From contig NC_092796.1 in the NCBI RefSeq assembly GCF_918797505.1, positions 28,406,098 to 28,470,097 of the forward strand: 64,000 bases of DNA, in the 5' to 3' direction. Below, one piece after another: positions 21,711 to 33,100 of the stretch. The translations under genes and the position numbers were made by a program. Position 1 is the first letter of the stretch. Each line of letters begins with the position of its first letter. This DNA is from Bemisia tabaci. Taxonomy: Eukaryota; Arthropoda; Insecta; Hemiptera; Aleyrodidae. The notes beneath the pieces were generated by a model. The model worked only from the letters and a program-made list of their open reading frames with translations, was not told where the DNA came from and searched no databases.

Positions 21711-22146
21711 ACTTGAGTGCGAAACCACGTATCTCCGTTTTGCCATAGAGAAAAAAAAGGAGGTGTTTGCATTTCGGGCATCTTGGAATATTTTGATGAC
21801 TTGATGACGTAGGTGGGTACAGTGTGAAGGGGACGTCCCTGTACCCAGCTGTACCCACTTACGTCATCAAGTCATCAAAATATTCCAAGATGCCCGAAAT
21901 GCAAACACCTCCTTTTTTTTCTCTATGCCGTTTTGCGACGTTGCAGACTTCCTGTCCTACTATTTGTTTTCTCTTGAAAATTAGTCAACGTTATTTCTTG
22001 AAAAACTCATGGACTTATCTTCTCGGTTAACATAATAATCTATATGAAGTTCAAAGTTTAAAGTTTACTTGTTCCTTTTCGAAAAGATGAAATAGAAGCG
22101 GAAATTTTGAATGACTGCAGTGTTTATACGTAGTTTCGCACTTTGG
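21711..22146. mobile_element. Element with GTGCGAAACCAC ends, interrupted by a hairpin
   Basis: The left end GAGTGCGAAACCACGTATCTC and right end ACGTAGTTTCGCACTTTGG are inverted. Related sequences are at 52649-52893, 59267-59510, 62561-62800 and in part at 50200-50262. The hairpin 21744-21927 splits it. Confidence 0.7.
21744..21927. mobile_element. Near-perfect hairpin element with 9-bp duplication
   Basis: Arms of ~77 bp (from CATAGAGAAAAAAAAGGAGG to GGTGGGTACA and its reverse complement) differ at only about one base. CCGTTTTGC lies on both sides (21735-21743 and 21928-21936). Long inverted ends plus a 9-bp duplication would fit a Mutator-like MITE; the superfamily is an inference. Confidence 0.88.
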
Positions 22147-22159
22147 CCATCAACATATG

Positions 22160-22936
22160 ATTTATTTCAGAAAATAAAAGAGCATACTACATTATAATGT
22201 CGCGAACATGTCATTTTCATTTAATTTTTTTAAATCGAGCATAAGTATTAATGATTGAAATCGAAATTATTTTCATCTAGATGCAGCCTACATTATTTCA
22301 TGTGGGGGGGGGGGGGGGGGCACAGCAAAGCATAATGTGGAATTTTCTCTAAAATATGTACCAAACTTTAGTTCCAAACATAGTTTCACCATTGCACCTA
22401 GGAAATCAAATACGCGAATTTAGGCTTGTGAGATGTTGTAATGATGAAAAATTTGCACCTAAACGTCAAAATTGGTTTTCCCAAAGAGGGATAAAATAAT
22501 CTAAACAAAGGAAGACGCATTAACGGAGGTAAATGGAATTTCTGCGTTGGACGGCGATGTTGTAATACGATTATCCCTCAAAAAATGTTCAATGTCGCGT
22601 TTAAAATCAGTAATGGTTTACTTCATCGGCACGATAGGAAACTATAGAAATAAGTTAAGGTATAAGAGAAACAATCGAAGCTTCACTAATCGTTGCATGC
22701 GACGGATACTCAACGAATTTCATTACAACGCCCTGATGCAACTATTCGGGCTCCATGGATGCCCGTGTTGCATACGCACGAAGATGAAGGCGTTTTGCAG
22801 GCACTAACCGCATCGCCAGCGACACTCGGTGGTGCTAGTCAATGACAGGAGTCGAATCTGACTCGGGGAAATTCTCCGACGAAATTTCGTCGACGAAATA
22901 GGGCAAAATTAAGCTCTCAGTATTAAGGTTTAAGAA
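22160..22936. other. AT-rich unassigned sequence with a poly-G run
   Basis: A run of about 18 G lies at 22303-22320. At 22735-22805 there is a copy of a dispersed ~60-bp core (GATGCAACTATTCGGGCTCC, GTTGCATACG). No gene seen. Confidence 0.5.
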
Positions 22937-23080
22937 GTGGTTTCGTTGATTTTCTTGTAAAATTTCCCCTAAAAAGCACCCAGCACAATTTATGATGTCA
23001 AGACATTAGCATCAAAATTTACTGTTTTGGTCGAAAATTTCATTTCCAACCTTTCTGAAAGTCTCGCGTATTGTGCAGCA
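22937..23080. mobile_element. Fragment of the CACAGTGGATCGA MITE
   Basis: AAGTGGTTTCGTTGATTTTC, ATGATGTCAAGACATTAGCATC and TTTCATTTCCAACCTTTC match the right half of the family. The ends are degraded. Confidence 0.65.
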
Positions 23081-23764
23081 GGCTTAACTGCAAGGCTCAA
23101 AAATCACAGAGTGCGTGTAATTCTTCATGTATCTTCAACAACATTGCAGGTGTGAATAATTTCTCTACAAATTATTCTTAGCACATCCCGCTATCAAAAC
23201 TGTTAAGCACAAAATATATTCACATCCTACGCCTGTATGAAACTATTCATGCTGGAGGCGATATCTTTGTGGTATAAACGAAGTATTAAAGTAGTCTCTG
23301 TCATTTTGGATCCTCGCAGTAAAGCCGGTCGTTGCAGCGCCGCTATTAAAGCGATGAGTGTCTCGACTGTCAAAACTCCTTCACTTCCTTGCGTATGCAA
23401 CACGAACGTCCATGGAGCCCGAATAATTGCATCCAGAAGTTATAAAGTATGGCAAGACCGTTTCAGGGCCATTTCAGAAAAATTAAAGGGCTCATCTCAA
23501 CATAATAGTATTTATTTTCGCTGAGGAGTTAGAAACAGCCCCGTCAGAAATTTTAATCTTAAAAAATTTAACCTGATAATTCAAATTTAACTTTACGGTT
23601 AATTCATAGCTCGGCGTGGTCAGACCCAAAGCTTGCCGAAAAATGTCTTAAGTAACTGATTGTTTTAAAATAATCATATCTGAACGGACTGCAGAGAGTT
23701 CTTCGGTCTACGCAGTTTTGAGCAACTAGAGACTCAGCCCACCTACTCTAACATCGCACGTTCG

Positions 23765-24040
23765 TAGTAATTTTCACCAAAAAATACCTAATTCGCAGTA
23801 ATTTTCGAAAAACTTAAAGCTTCCGCTGCAGATTTCTTATGATTTTAACCCTTCTACAGTAATTTTCTTAAAAATTCAACTCGTAAGAAGTAATTTACTA
23901 AAAATTTCAACACCTTAGGCAGTAATTTTCTAAGAAATTCAAAGATTTTGCACTACTTTTACAAAAATCAGTGCATTCGACTAATTTTTACAAAATATCA
24001 ACATCCTTGCCATAAGTTTCTGTAAAAAATAAGTCCGTTT
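23765..24040. repeat. Diverged short tandem repeats (~45-50 bp)
   Basis: About six loosely matching units, each with GTAATTTTCTAARAAATTCAA or a close variant, separated by variable spacers. I see no coding potential. Confidence 0.55.
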
Positions 24041-24224
24041 AACGCTCACTTTAGACTAAAATCATGTTTTTGACTCGTGCAGTTCGGTTCATGTAACTGA
24101 ACTTATTTTACCACTTCTTCGAAACTCATAAGTTCGGTTAAACGAACTGGACGTCCGGCTACACGAACTGAAAGTTGCGTTCGACGAATCTAATTGTTGG
24201 GATTATACAAAACTCCATCCTCTT

Positions 24225-24590
24225 GAGTCAAAACAGTTGTACCACGTGATTCGCCGAATCAAATTTTTCTACTCAGCACAAAAGTCTCCGAGTCAACCGA
24301 TGAGTTCATATTCTCCTTCATTTTGTGCATATGCAATTTTACCTGCTTGAGAGTCGGAATAGTTGTATCACGTGTTTCGCCTCATTTAACTTCTCTACTC
24401 TGCGTTGAAGTCTCCGAGTAAACTGAAAGATGTTTCGTTCTCGTTCATTTTGTGGCGATGGCGACGCAATTTTATTTTCCTGGAATAAGTCAAAATAGTT
24501 GTACTGCGTGTTCCGCCCCATCCAACTTTTCTACTCTTAAAGTCTCTGAGTCAGCCGAGTTGATTTCATGCTCTGCTTTATTTTGATTTA
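24225..24590. repeat. Three ~125-bp tandem units
   Basis: Each unit holds AGTTGTACCACGTG-like, TTTTTCTACTC, AAGTCTCCGAGTCAACCGA and TTCATTTTGTG strings. The units are 75-80% alike by eye. Three open frames follow the unit boundaries. Confidence 0.7.
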
Positions 24591-24644
24591 TCGGGAGGAA
24601 ACTAACCAAAATACATCTTTGAAATTTTTTGTAATTATTTGGGC

Positions 24645-24725
24645 GTGTTTATGCCAAAAGGAACCATGTTTCACGCGATCCCTATACACATAGTTTCTTT
24701 TACCATTAATACGTCTATTTTTGAA
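24645..24725. repeat. Foldback of the 'GGACGTATTTATG' family, copy 1
   Basis: GGGCGTGTTTATGCCAAAAG with AACCATG on the left and TAGTTTCTTTTACC with ATTAATACGTC on the right are inverted. Other copies: 32870-33450, 45968-46060 and 61452-61576. Confidence 0.6.
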
Positions 24726-24729
24726 CGAA

Positions 24730-25070
24730 TAAGGGTTTCATCGAAAATTTCAATGAAAACTATGTGAGTCAGCATCTTACGAAACAATTAAGCATCAGAG
24801 GACTTTTCCAACGTCGCAACAGGAGATACGCATTGTTCGACCACAGTTATGGATATAGCCTCTAAAAACTGCCAATTATTTATTCGTCATGCTGACGTCC
24901 CAAATCCATCAAAATGCAAACTATCAGAATGCTAATGTTTAGTTGTTTTTTTCTTCCTTTTTTAATCCTTGTCGGGTCAATCACAATTTAAAAAGGAGAG
25001 CGAGAAACGTAAGAGAGTGAGGACAATGATTGTGTAATGTTTCACAGGCCATTGATTCAGAGTCCACGGA
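24730..25070. other. Unassigned AT-rich sequence
   Basis: I see no gene or catalogued repeat here. Confidence 0.5.
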
Positions 25071-25075
25071 GTTCG

Positions 25076-25239
25076 CAGTGGCGAGGCGTGAAAGATCGAT
25101 TATCGATATTTCCTCCTTTGAAGCTACGGTAAGGAATCGATTGTCAAGCTGCTCGTTACGATCACCCTGCCCATCGACTCTTCTCCATCGGTTCAAATGG
25201 GAGATCAATCGATGTATCGCAAAGCACGCCACGCCACTG
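25076..25239. mobile_element. ATCGAT MITE
   Basis: CAGTGGCGAGGCGTGAAAG to GCACGCCACGCCACTG, 164 bp, with GATTATCGATATTTCC inside. Flanks GGAGTTCG and GGAGTTTT match at six of eight positions. Confidence 0.85.
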
Positions 25240-25369
25240 GGAGTTTTCCCTGCATTTGACGGTTGTCTCCCTCTTACATCTTTCCGCAAATTTCACAATG
25301 CTCAATTCGGTTTGATTTCGTCAAAGCGAATTATGATTTGCGTCTCTCGATTTCCGATCTCGATCGCCG

Positions 25370-25601
25370 CACGGTAGATCGAGTCAATAGGAGAGGTCGG
25401 ACAAAATTTGGAAACTTTAAAAGCCTACAACTCCGTTTATACGAAACTATGAAGTTCTAAAAGTGGCTCCATTGGTTTTCCCGTGAAACTTTCTTCTTGG
25501 GCACCCCTTCAAGTTCAAAATGTGACGAAGTAAACATCAAAATTTGCATTTTTAGTCAATAATTTCATGTCCGACCTCTCTGATTGCCTCGATTCACCGT
25601 G
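25370..25601. mobile_element. CACAGTGGATCGA-family MITE
   Basis: CACGGTAGATCGAGTCAATAG to GCCTCGATTCACCGTG, 232 bp. Flanks CGCCG and TGCCG. Confidence 0.8.
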
Positions 25602-25609
25602 TGCCGGGA

Positions 25610-26200
25610 GCGGTGGTGACGCTGACGAATTCTGTGATCAACCGAGGTCTGCTTTCATTTTTTGAAGAGGGAACCATGCAATTATTGTATTTCGCGTGGC
25701 TGAAAACTCGCGACACCCGGAGGAGGCTCAACACGTCACGTATTAGGCACTGGCATAAATAATAATTGTTACCGGCGTTGCCCTGCATGGCGTCATCAAT
25801 GAACAATGTCGGAATAAAGCTAGAATAAACTTAGGTACCTATGTCATTTGTGAGCACGGATGTAAGTGGCGTAACTCACCAAGAGCGAGCCCGCCCGCTG
25901 ACTGAATAGAGAATTTGCAGTTGTCTGAAATTTGATAAATTTCTTGTTTAAGTGGAAACTACTGAGTGAAGAAGATATGACAAAATGATCTAATCCTGCT
26001 AAAATACGTGTGTTTAAATGGCAATTGCCGCCAGATGACGTCACTAGGCGGTGCATTTTCTCACTTTTAAATATATTTTTATCCTATTTTCCATATCAGA
26101 AAAAAATTATGAAAGATACCGTGAAATCAGCTTTTTAAGCACTTTCAGATGAAGCAATAAAACATTTGCATGCAAATTCTTCATTTATGGGTTCCCCTCG
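25610..26200. other. Unassigned sequence
   Basis: Frames of 70 codons or less on the minus strand, with no splice or similarity support. No repeat family recognised. Confidence 0.45.
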
Positions 26201-26202
26201 AT

Positions 26203-26366
26203 CAGTAGCGTGGCGTGTTCTGTGATACATCGATTAATCTGCCATGTAAACCTATAAAAAAGGATCGATGAACAGTGTGTTCGCCACGAATACTTTAATA
26301 TTCGATATTTTACCGTAGCTTCAAATGCTGAAATAGCGATAATCGACTATTCACACCTCGCCACAG
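26203..26366. mobile_element. ATCGAT MITE
   Basis: CAGTAGCGTGGCGTGTTC to CACCTCGCCACAG. Flanks CCCTCGAT and CCCTAAAT match at six of eight positions. Confidence 0.75.
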
Positions 26367-26369
26367 CCC

Positions 26370-28026
26370 TAAATAACCCCCAAGATCGATTAAGGGATTA
26401 AATTTACAGACGACTTCAAAAATTCCAGCAGGCGATTTCCAGAGGGCAATTTCAATAGGTGACTGCGGGCCAGAGCCGTGGACCTGCCCCTACACTTACG
26501 CCACTGTCTGGCATGGGTGCAAGGCAGGGCCTTTTTACAGACAGAGTATGACCACTGAAAGATCCACTTCTGAGTGTGCATATTCCTGCCATGTTTTTAA
26601 GGATGGAAAAGTGTATATTACTCACATTATAGGCAACATAATCAGCACTCTAATCGTGTTCTTCTCTTTTTGAATTTTATGATTTTCTATATTTATTCAC
26701 CACTGGCTTGTCAATTGCCAGCGACATATACATTTACAGAAAAAAAGAATAAGATAGAGAAGGAGGGAAAAAAAGGTGCTTCAACTTCGGCACAGAAGGA
26801 CGAAGTTTCCGCTTTGGCCTCAGCAGAGCTGGAGTGAAAGCCCGCTTCGAAGGTAACGTTACGGCGCGGTGTTCGCAGGAAATCCTAGCTGCTGCCTCAC
26901 GCCCCCCCCCCCCCGCCCCCGGGCCCCCTTCCGTCGATTCTCATGTTTTCGAGGCTTCACTTCATCTCCGCAAAAAACAATTAATTCAACATCAATCTCG
27001 CAGAAACAGCTACGTAACGCTCTCCTAGACAGTTTCCCGTCATCCAACACCCCCCCCCCCCCCCCCATGATCACTCTCATTTTCGCCACGAGTGTCATTG
27101 AATTGCATCACATTTATTTTTGTCTATTTCAGATAAGCAGAGGAAAAAATAAATGTCACATAGGTAATTCCATCCCACTTTATGACCCCAAGCAGTTGCT
27201 GCGGTTTTAATCGTAAATTTGATCAATTCAGCCATTGAGTTTGCGATAATATTACGATTTTATCGGGGGATCTGCGCTTGTGATTTGACAACCGTGAGTT
27301 CCAGCCACTTCACTGCAGTAGTGCAGTCGCCTGCGCCTCTGGACTTCACCATGACTAGCCGTTATTTGGGGACAATTATTTGTTCTCTCTGTTCTCTCCT
27401 CTCTTTGTTTCATCGGAATGTCATCACATTTAAATAATGCCGTTCATTCGTTATACAATTTCCGCTTTCCTTTTTACGACATCGTGTCATCGTAAAATAA
27501 CATCTTCGATTAAAAAAGCCTGGCAATTTTCCAGGTGGACGTCTGGACGTGCGTATATAAATTCAGTAGAATTTAGCAGCAAGGAACCAAGTTTTTGGAA
27601 GAATAGTGCCTGCTTGATACAAAATTTCTTTTCTCCTCGTATTGAAAAGTTCTTGTTTTTTAAATTAAGTTTTAATAAACGGCAGAACCTTTTACTGCTT
27701 TTTCCTGAGTAAAAATTAAAATTTATTGCAAAAATGGCTATATTTTTTTCATTGTTGAAAATTTATGTAAAATGAGACAAAGTAATTCAGAGAAAGGAAC
27801 CATAATTCATTTTAGTGATGTTTCAATGCTTATGAAGTTCCTCTCCAAGTAACTAGTTAACTCAGTTCACCTTTTAAGTGATACCACAGGAAAAGTGATG
27901 GTGTTGTTGAGGGAGCTGAAATGTTTTTATTTCTCTGCACTGCAAGTATGATTTAAGGTGTAAAGAGTTTAGAAAATAATCTCTTTAAAATTGTATGAGG
28001 AATTAGTGACGACTAAATTCAAATAT
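26370..28026. other. Unassigned sequence with two poly-C tracts
   Basis: Poly-C runs lie at about 26890-26905 and 27050-27066. An ATG in good context at 27350 opens only 28 codons. A 91-codon plus frame at 27437-27712 has no support. No catalogued repeat seen. Confidence 0.4.
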
Positions 28027-28985
28027 CCCTGGTAAAAATTGGCAGTAGAATCTGTGTTCCAAAATATCGTAGACCTACGGCCGGCTGTAAGATTTCCAAT
28101 AGCTTCTATAGCCGGCTACACAATTTCTTATAGCCTTTAATAGCCGATGGCGATTAAGCAGCTCACAGCCAGGCGATAAAGTGTATGCTAAACGTCACTA
28201 ATTACGGATGCTAGGACTCAGTGAGTTTTTGGACCACTGCTTTCTTTTTGGGCCGTAGTATCTTGATTTATTTTGCGAGGAAAGCTACGTACTTTTGATG
28301 GATGCCTGCCATTCCTAATATATTAGAGCGCCTTCAGTTTCGTATGATACTGTGCAATACCTCTGGTGTGAAATAGTTGCTTCAAGCGCCGTGGCACGCT
28401 GCGGTGCGGGGCAGGCGGGCAGCCAGCGCGAAACGCGCATTGGCGCCTACAAACCTAACAGGGATACTTCACGCGTTGCGCAATGCGTGAAGTATCCCTG
28501 TTAGGTTTGTAGGCGCCAGTGCGTCGCCGCTCCGCTTTGTGTTAGGCTCTGATATTTAATCTGGCGGAGTCAGCGTTATTCAACCAATGATTTTGAAATG
28601 TTTGCACATCCTGTATGGATTATTCTCGTTTTAATTGATGAAAAAAAAATATGTATTAAAGGAAAATATAACGTGTGTTTTGTAAATATTAAGGTGGTTC
28701 CGTATCAAACTTAATGATTTCCAAAGCACACGAATTTCTACACAATTTCTTATAGCCTTTTATAATCGATGGCGAAAAAGCAACAACCAGGCGATAAAGT
28801 GTAAAGCCCGGCTATAGGAACTACATACCGGCTGCATAATTTTTTATCGCTCCGTATAGCCCGGCCGTATGATTTTCTCAGCATTCTACAGCCAGCTATA
28901 TGCTTTTCTGTAGCCTCCTTTAGCCGGCTATAAGAATTCCTATGGTATTTTGAAACGCAGCTCTTATCGCCAATTTTTACCAGGG
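28027..28985. mobile_element. Element with CCCTGGTAAAAATTGGC ends
   Basis: The ends CCCTGGTAAAAATTGGC and GCCAATTTTTACCAGGG are perfect inverted repeats. Inside, TAGCCGGCTA/TATAGCC strings occur on both sides. The middle (28380-28560) carries a palindrome derived from the hAT element's tandem unit. Confidence 0.8.
28441..28518. repeat. Perfect 34-bp-arm palindrome
   Basis: The arm starting TGGCGCCTACAAACCTAACA and its exact reverse complement flank a 10-bp loop. The arm is a variant of the tandem unit found inside the CAGGGCCGGATT hAT element. Confidence 0.9.
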
Positions 28986-28989
28986 ATTG

Positions 28990-29840
28990 CAGTTACACTG
29001 AAAAAATAGCTCTGTTCACAGGGGTCCTACACGTTCTTCGTTACAGCTGCAGAAGTTTCCATTATGAGGAAAGAACACTCTGTGTTCACGGCCGAAGTTC
29101 TGTTCTCACAACAGAAAAGTTCTGTAAGTATAACAAAGAAAGTACAGGAGCCCTTTGCACAGAGGGTTCTTTCATCAGCACCGATTATTTTTTTGTGCAT
29201 ACCTAATATAAAAAAATTTGGAGAGTTTTGTTTTGGTACACGTGATTAATTTTGCGTCGGCAGATAGCAAGTGATCCTTCAAAACTCGGGTAATTAATTG
29301 AATTGATCAAAAGTTACTATAATATCTATAAAAACCATTGTATTTCTTTTATCAAATTTTTTCGTCGAGATAGGTCATGTATTTTTATCAAAATGCAAGT
29401 AACTCTAAAATACAGAAGGAAGTATTTTTTACATAGTCTTAGGAGTGAAAACTCCGGAAACCTCAAAATAATTATGATGGAGTTAGGAAAAATGGCTCCC
29501 AAGTCGGATAGTCAAAGTTGATCAGTCTCAGTGGAAGGACTGATTTGAGGTCTGAAAAATCCATTTTCCATTTTCGATACTTGGCGCTTTTGAATAATCT
29601 TAAGAGCCTCAGATCAAAATTTGAAACCTATAGATTAATGAATCCATTAATGTTTGGAATGAATGTCTCTAAAGCAGGCGACAGCGAGGGAATAACTCGT
29701 CACTTTTTTATTTCAAATTCGCGGTTTATCGTCCTCTAACTTTGGAATTTTCTTAGAGGGTCAATTTTCGGAATTTTCAGGTGCTCCTTGATGCGTCAAA
29801 ATGATGGAGAAGAAACCCCTTTGAGCCGTAATATATAGTT
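28990..29840. other. Unassigned AT-rich sequence
   Basis: Three plus-strand frames of 61-73 codons are AT-rich and unsupported. This is the 3' flank of the minus-strand gene ending at 29969. Confidence 0.4.
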
Positions 29841-29857
29841 ATGTCTTATTTTACTAT

Positions 29858-29863
29858 TTTATT
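29858..29863 (-). terminator. Polyadenylation signal AATAAA
   Basis: AATAAA on the minus strand about 105 bp past the stop codon at 29969-29971, where the 3' end of the multi-exon gene would be expected. Confidence 0.5.
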
Positions 29864-29968
29864 TTCATATTAGGGCCCTTTCGCCTAACTCCATTAGAAT
29901 CACAGAATGGCATGGGAAGGAAGTTGATGAACACACATGTTTCAGTCGAAAAATTGACGTGGCGGAAA

Positions 29969-30183
29969 TCAAAAAGTGTTGATGCAACGGTAGAGGCCAG
30001 TATAGCCGCAAAGGCGCGCCCTTAGGGCTGGAATTAGGGCAGCAGCTGGGGAGAGGTCCTCCAACAAGTGCGAACATTCCACGATAAGCAAGTATAATTT
30101 ATCGCCAGGACTTTGACCTTTGTGCAGAACTATCCTCCTCAGACCGACCGACTTAGGCAGTGACTTGTATATCATTCTTGCTC
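29969..30183 (-). CDS. Unknown gene, terminal exon E
   Basis: Acceptor TTTGTCCTGCAG|GAGCAAG, phase 1; 70 codons and a stop. It encodes ARMIYKSLPKSVGLRRIVLH, then DKLYLLIVECSHLLEDL and ends RLCGYTGLYRCINTF. It fits directly onto exon D (..NWLYWT-G-ARMIY..). Confidence 0.85.
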
Positions 30184-33100
30184 CTGCAGGACAAACCAAC
30201 ATCATGCATAAAAATGAATCACAAGAAATTTGGTTTTACATCATCGACATGTATATAATTAACTGACAGCTTGATGGGCGCTCTGAGGATGTTCTAGTGA
30301 TCTTCGAGCATCTCTGTATTACGATTGCGAACAGACACTGCTACCAGCACATGCTCGGGTAAAATCCCTTCAAACTAAGGGATAGGCAACATGATGTATC
30401 GTTAGTTGTGAATAGTTACTTCCTCAAATTCATCTCACCTACCGCTTGCTTGGTCTTCTTACATCTGGCATTTGCTAGTCATCTAAGTATAACTGTCAAA
30501 GTTCGTCTCCTCTCTGACGTAAGGGCGTATAGCCGGGGTCAGACTATCCAAATACTCCATCAAAATGTCACGGTCAAGTGCTGTGATTATTGGTCCAAGT
30601 CATCGAATAAGCCAATCACAACACCTGACCTTGATATTTTGATGGAGTATTTTGATAGTGTGACACAGGCTTTTCTCTATTTCCGCATGAGCTTTGCAGG
30701 GCCGGATTAAGGGGATGGCCACATGGGCCGCGGCCCATGGCGGCAAATTTAGGGGGCGGCAAAAATTTGCAATTTTTTTAATGTAGGTATCAAAAAAAGA
30801 GAGAAAAAAATCGGATTCAGAAAATAAATTACAAACGAGAAAAGGCGACAGAATCTCTCATTTCCTGAGGGTAAAAGTATGTAATTTCTAATTTTGTCGT
30901 CTTTCGGTGATCAAGAGACAACACCTTTAATTAGCCGAGTTAAGAGAGAAACCAAACACGCAATTTAACCTGGAACGGAGCGGCGCGGCGGTCGGCATGA
31001 AACGCATAGCGCCTACAAGACTTCATGAATACTTCACGCATTACGTCAAACACAGTGCGGTCAGCAGCGGTCGGCGTGAAGCGCATAGCGCCTACAAGAC
31101 TGCATGAATACTTCACGCATTGCGTCAAACACAGTGCGTTCAGAAGCGGTCGGTGTGAAACGCACAGCGCCTATTAGACTGTAGGAATGCTTCACGCATT
31201 GCGTCAAACACAGTGCGGTCAGTTTGTTCTTTCATAATTTTTTCGTTCATTTCTTATAAATGGAAGGCCTTGTTCACACAGAGATAGGTTCACGGAACTT
31301 AACTTTCGCGCAAAGTTCCGTGAACTTTTGCTGGTAATGTTGACAGGGCTTCGCAAAAAATGTGTCCAACACGAGTAAACGCGTCTTATGCACCCCTCCC
31401 CGCTGCACGTTCACTTGATGGTTTTTATTGATATTTCAAAACGAATGAGAAGGGGGCGGCAAAATACAGGCGGCCCACGGGCGGTAAGTAGGTGAATCCG
31501 GCCCTGGAGCTTTGGAAATTATAGAGTTATACAGAGCACAGGGCTTAAGTGCAAATTGAGATACGCCCTTATGTCAGAGGAGCGCCGATTTGTGTGATTG
31601 AATCAGTCCCATTAGTGATTTGTTGCTCATGAATCGACACATCGATACCTTCCGGCCAAAGTATCACAAGCGCAATGCGATGTTTAAAAATTTTCGCCGC
31701 CATTTGATTTTTTTACAGAGAAATTGTTGGTTGAATCTGTTTGAAAATTTGACTGAATTTTATCGGCAGCACATAGAAAATTGAGTGAAATTTTCGGACA
31801 GCTTCCTTGAAGAATTTCTCTGTAAAAAAATCAAATGGTGGCGGAAATTTTGAAACGTGGCATGGCGCTTGTGATACTATGGCCGGAAGGTGAAGAATCC
31901 TCAAATATTACTTTCAAATTGGTCGAAGAAATTTTGCTTGGTCGACGTCAGAGTCCCATTATAAAGAGAGTTGAGACAACGCGGCTCGTGGATATCACAA
32001 ATGGGGATAAAGATTAAACAAATCGGACGTTTTTTGTAATCTTTGATCAACCCATTCCCGATTTCCTCTTTCCGTTCCCTCTTTCATTCCATTTGTTCCT
32101 TGCCGTACCCCCTATTCCCCGGTCCATTCCAGTTTATAATCTTTGCAGTTGGTGAAAATGTAATCTTTATTCCCGTTTGTGACACTGTGAAGGCCTAAAT
32201 TACGGGAACCAATCAAAAATGGATTGCCTTGCCTGCCTTGCCTTTACTCTCAGCATAAAAGGACTCTAGTCGACGTACCTGTCCAGTAGAGCCAATTCTT
32301 CTCGAACTTCTCGCCGTCGTCCCCCTCGAAGACCTTGTAGATGGTGACGATGTAGCCGGTGTGCGGGGATTGGGGTCGCTTGGAGATGGGGTCGAGGGGC
32401 GGTCTTGCGATGGTGGCCACCTCGTTGAAGATCTCGAACGTGTGCGATGCCGTGTAGCGGAGGTTGTGCGGGTCGAACCTCCCCAGGGACGTGTGTCGTA
32501 GCGCGTTGAAGAACTTCTTCGGTTCAGTCTGGTTCTTGTTCACCACATAGTAACATATGAACGGAAATTCCGCTGGAAAAAAACAAATGTGACCATCAAA
32601 TGGACGTATACCTATCTGTTAGGCAATATCAAAAGTTAACAAAAAGAGAATTTATAACTTCATCATCAAAAGCATATTTACCTATGGCAGCGAGGTGTGG
32701 CAGTTGAAGAAACGGTCCCAGGACATTCTTAAGGCAACCGAAATGGCTTTTTCTGAGTTTCTGACTTTTCTAGACTTTTTCCGACCTATTCTGGTTCTTC
32801 ATAGCTTTTCCGGTTTTCCTCTACCTTTCCTTGGATTTTCCAGATTCCTTATCACTTTTTTTTAGTTTACTTGAACGTATGTATGCTAAAAGGAACTATG
32901 TGCAAGTGGAAAGATGGGGTGTACTCGTGGTGAGCTGATAAGAAACAATGTAAAAGTGGATATAGTTCCTTTTGAGAAAATGGAAAAGCAGGATTTTCAT
33001 TAAATCAAAAAGAGCTGAGGGGTAACTCGTGAGCCATGGATTTGTGACAAGAGCGTTGTGAACAGGGCTCATGAGTTATACAACGCCCCAACGACGTCGT

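Larger units (their letters stand above)
30503..31585. mobile_element. Outer foldback MITE carrying two later insertions
   Basis: The left end (CTCTCTGACGTAAGGGCGTAT) and right end (ATACGCCCTTATGTCAGAGGA) belong to the family at 3951-4068. It is interrupted by a foldback at 30531-30672 and by the hAT element at 30697-31506. Confidence 0.75.

Noticed and set aside
24225..24590. Tandem units considered as a repetitive protein
   Set aside because: No single frame stays open through all three units and unit spacing is not a multiple of three throughout.
27349..27437. Short frame from an ATG in good context (CACCATGA)
   Set aside because: Only 28 codons, no donor continuing the frame that I can support, and no family resemblance.
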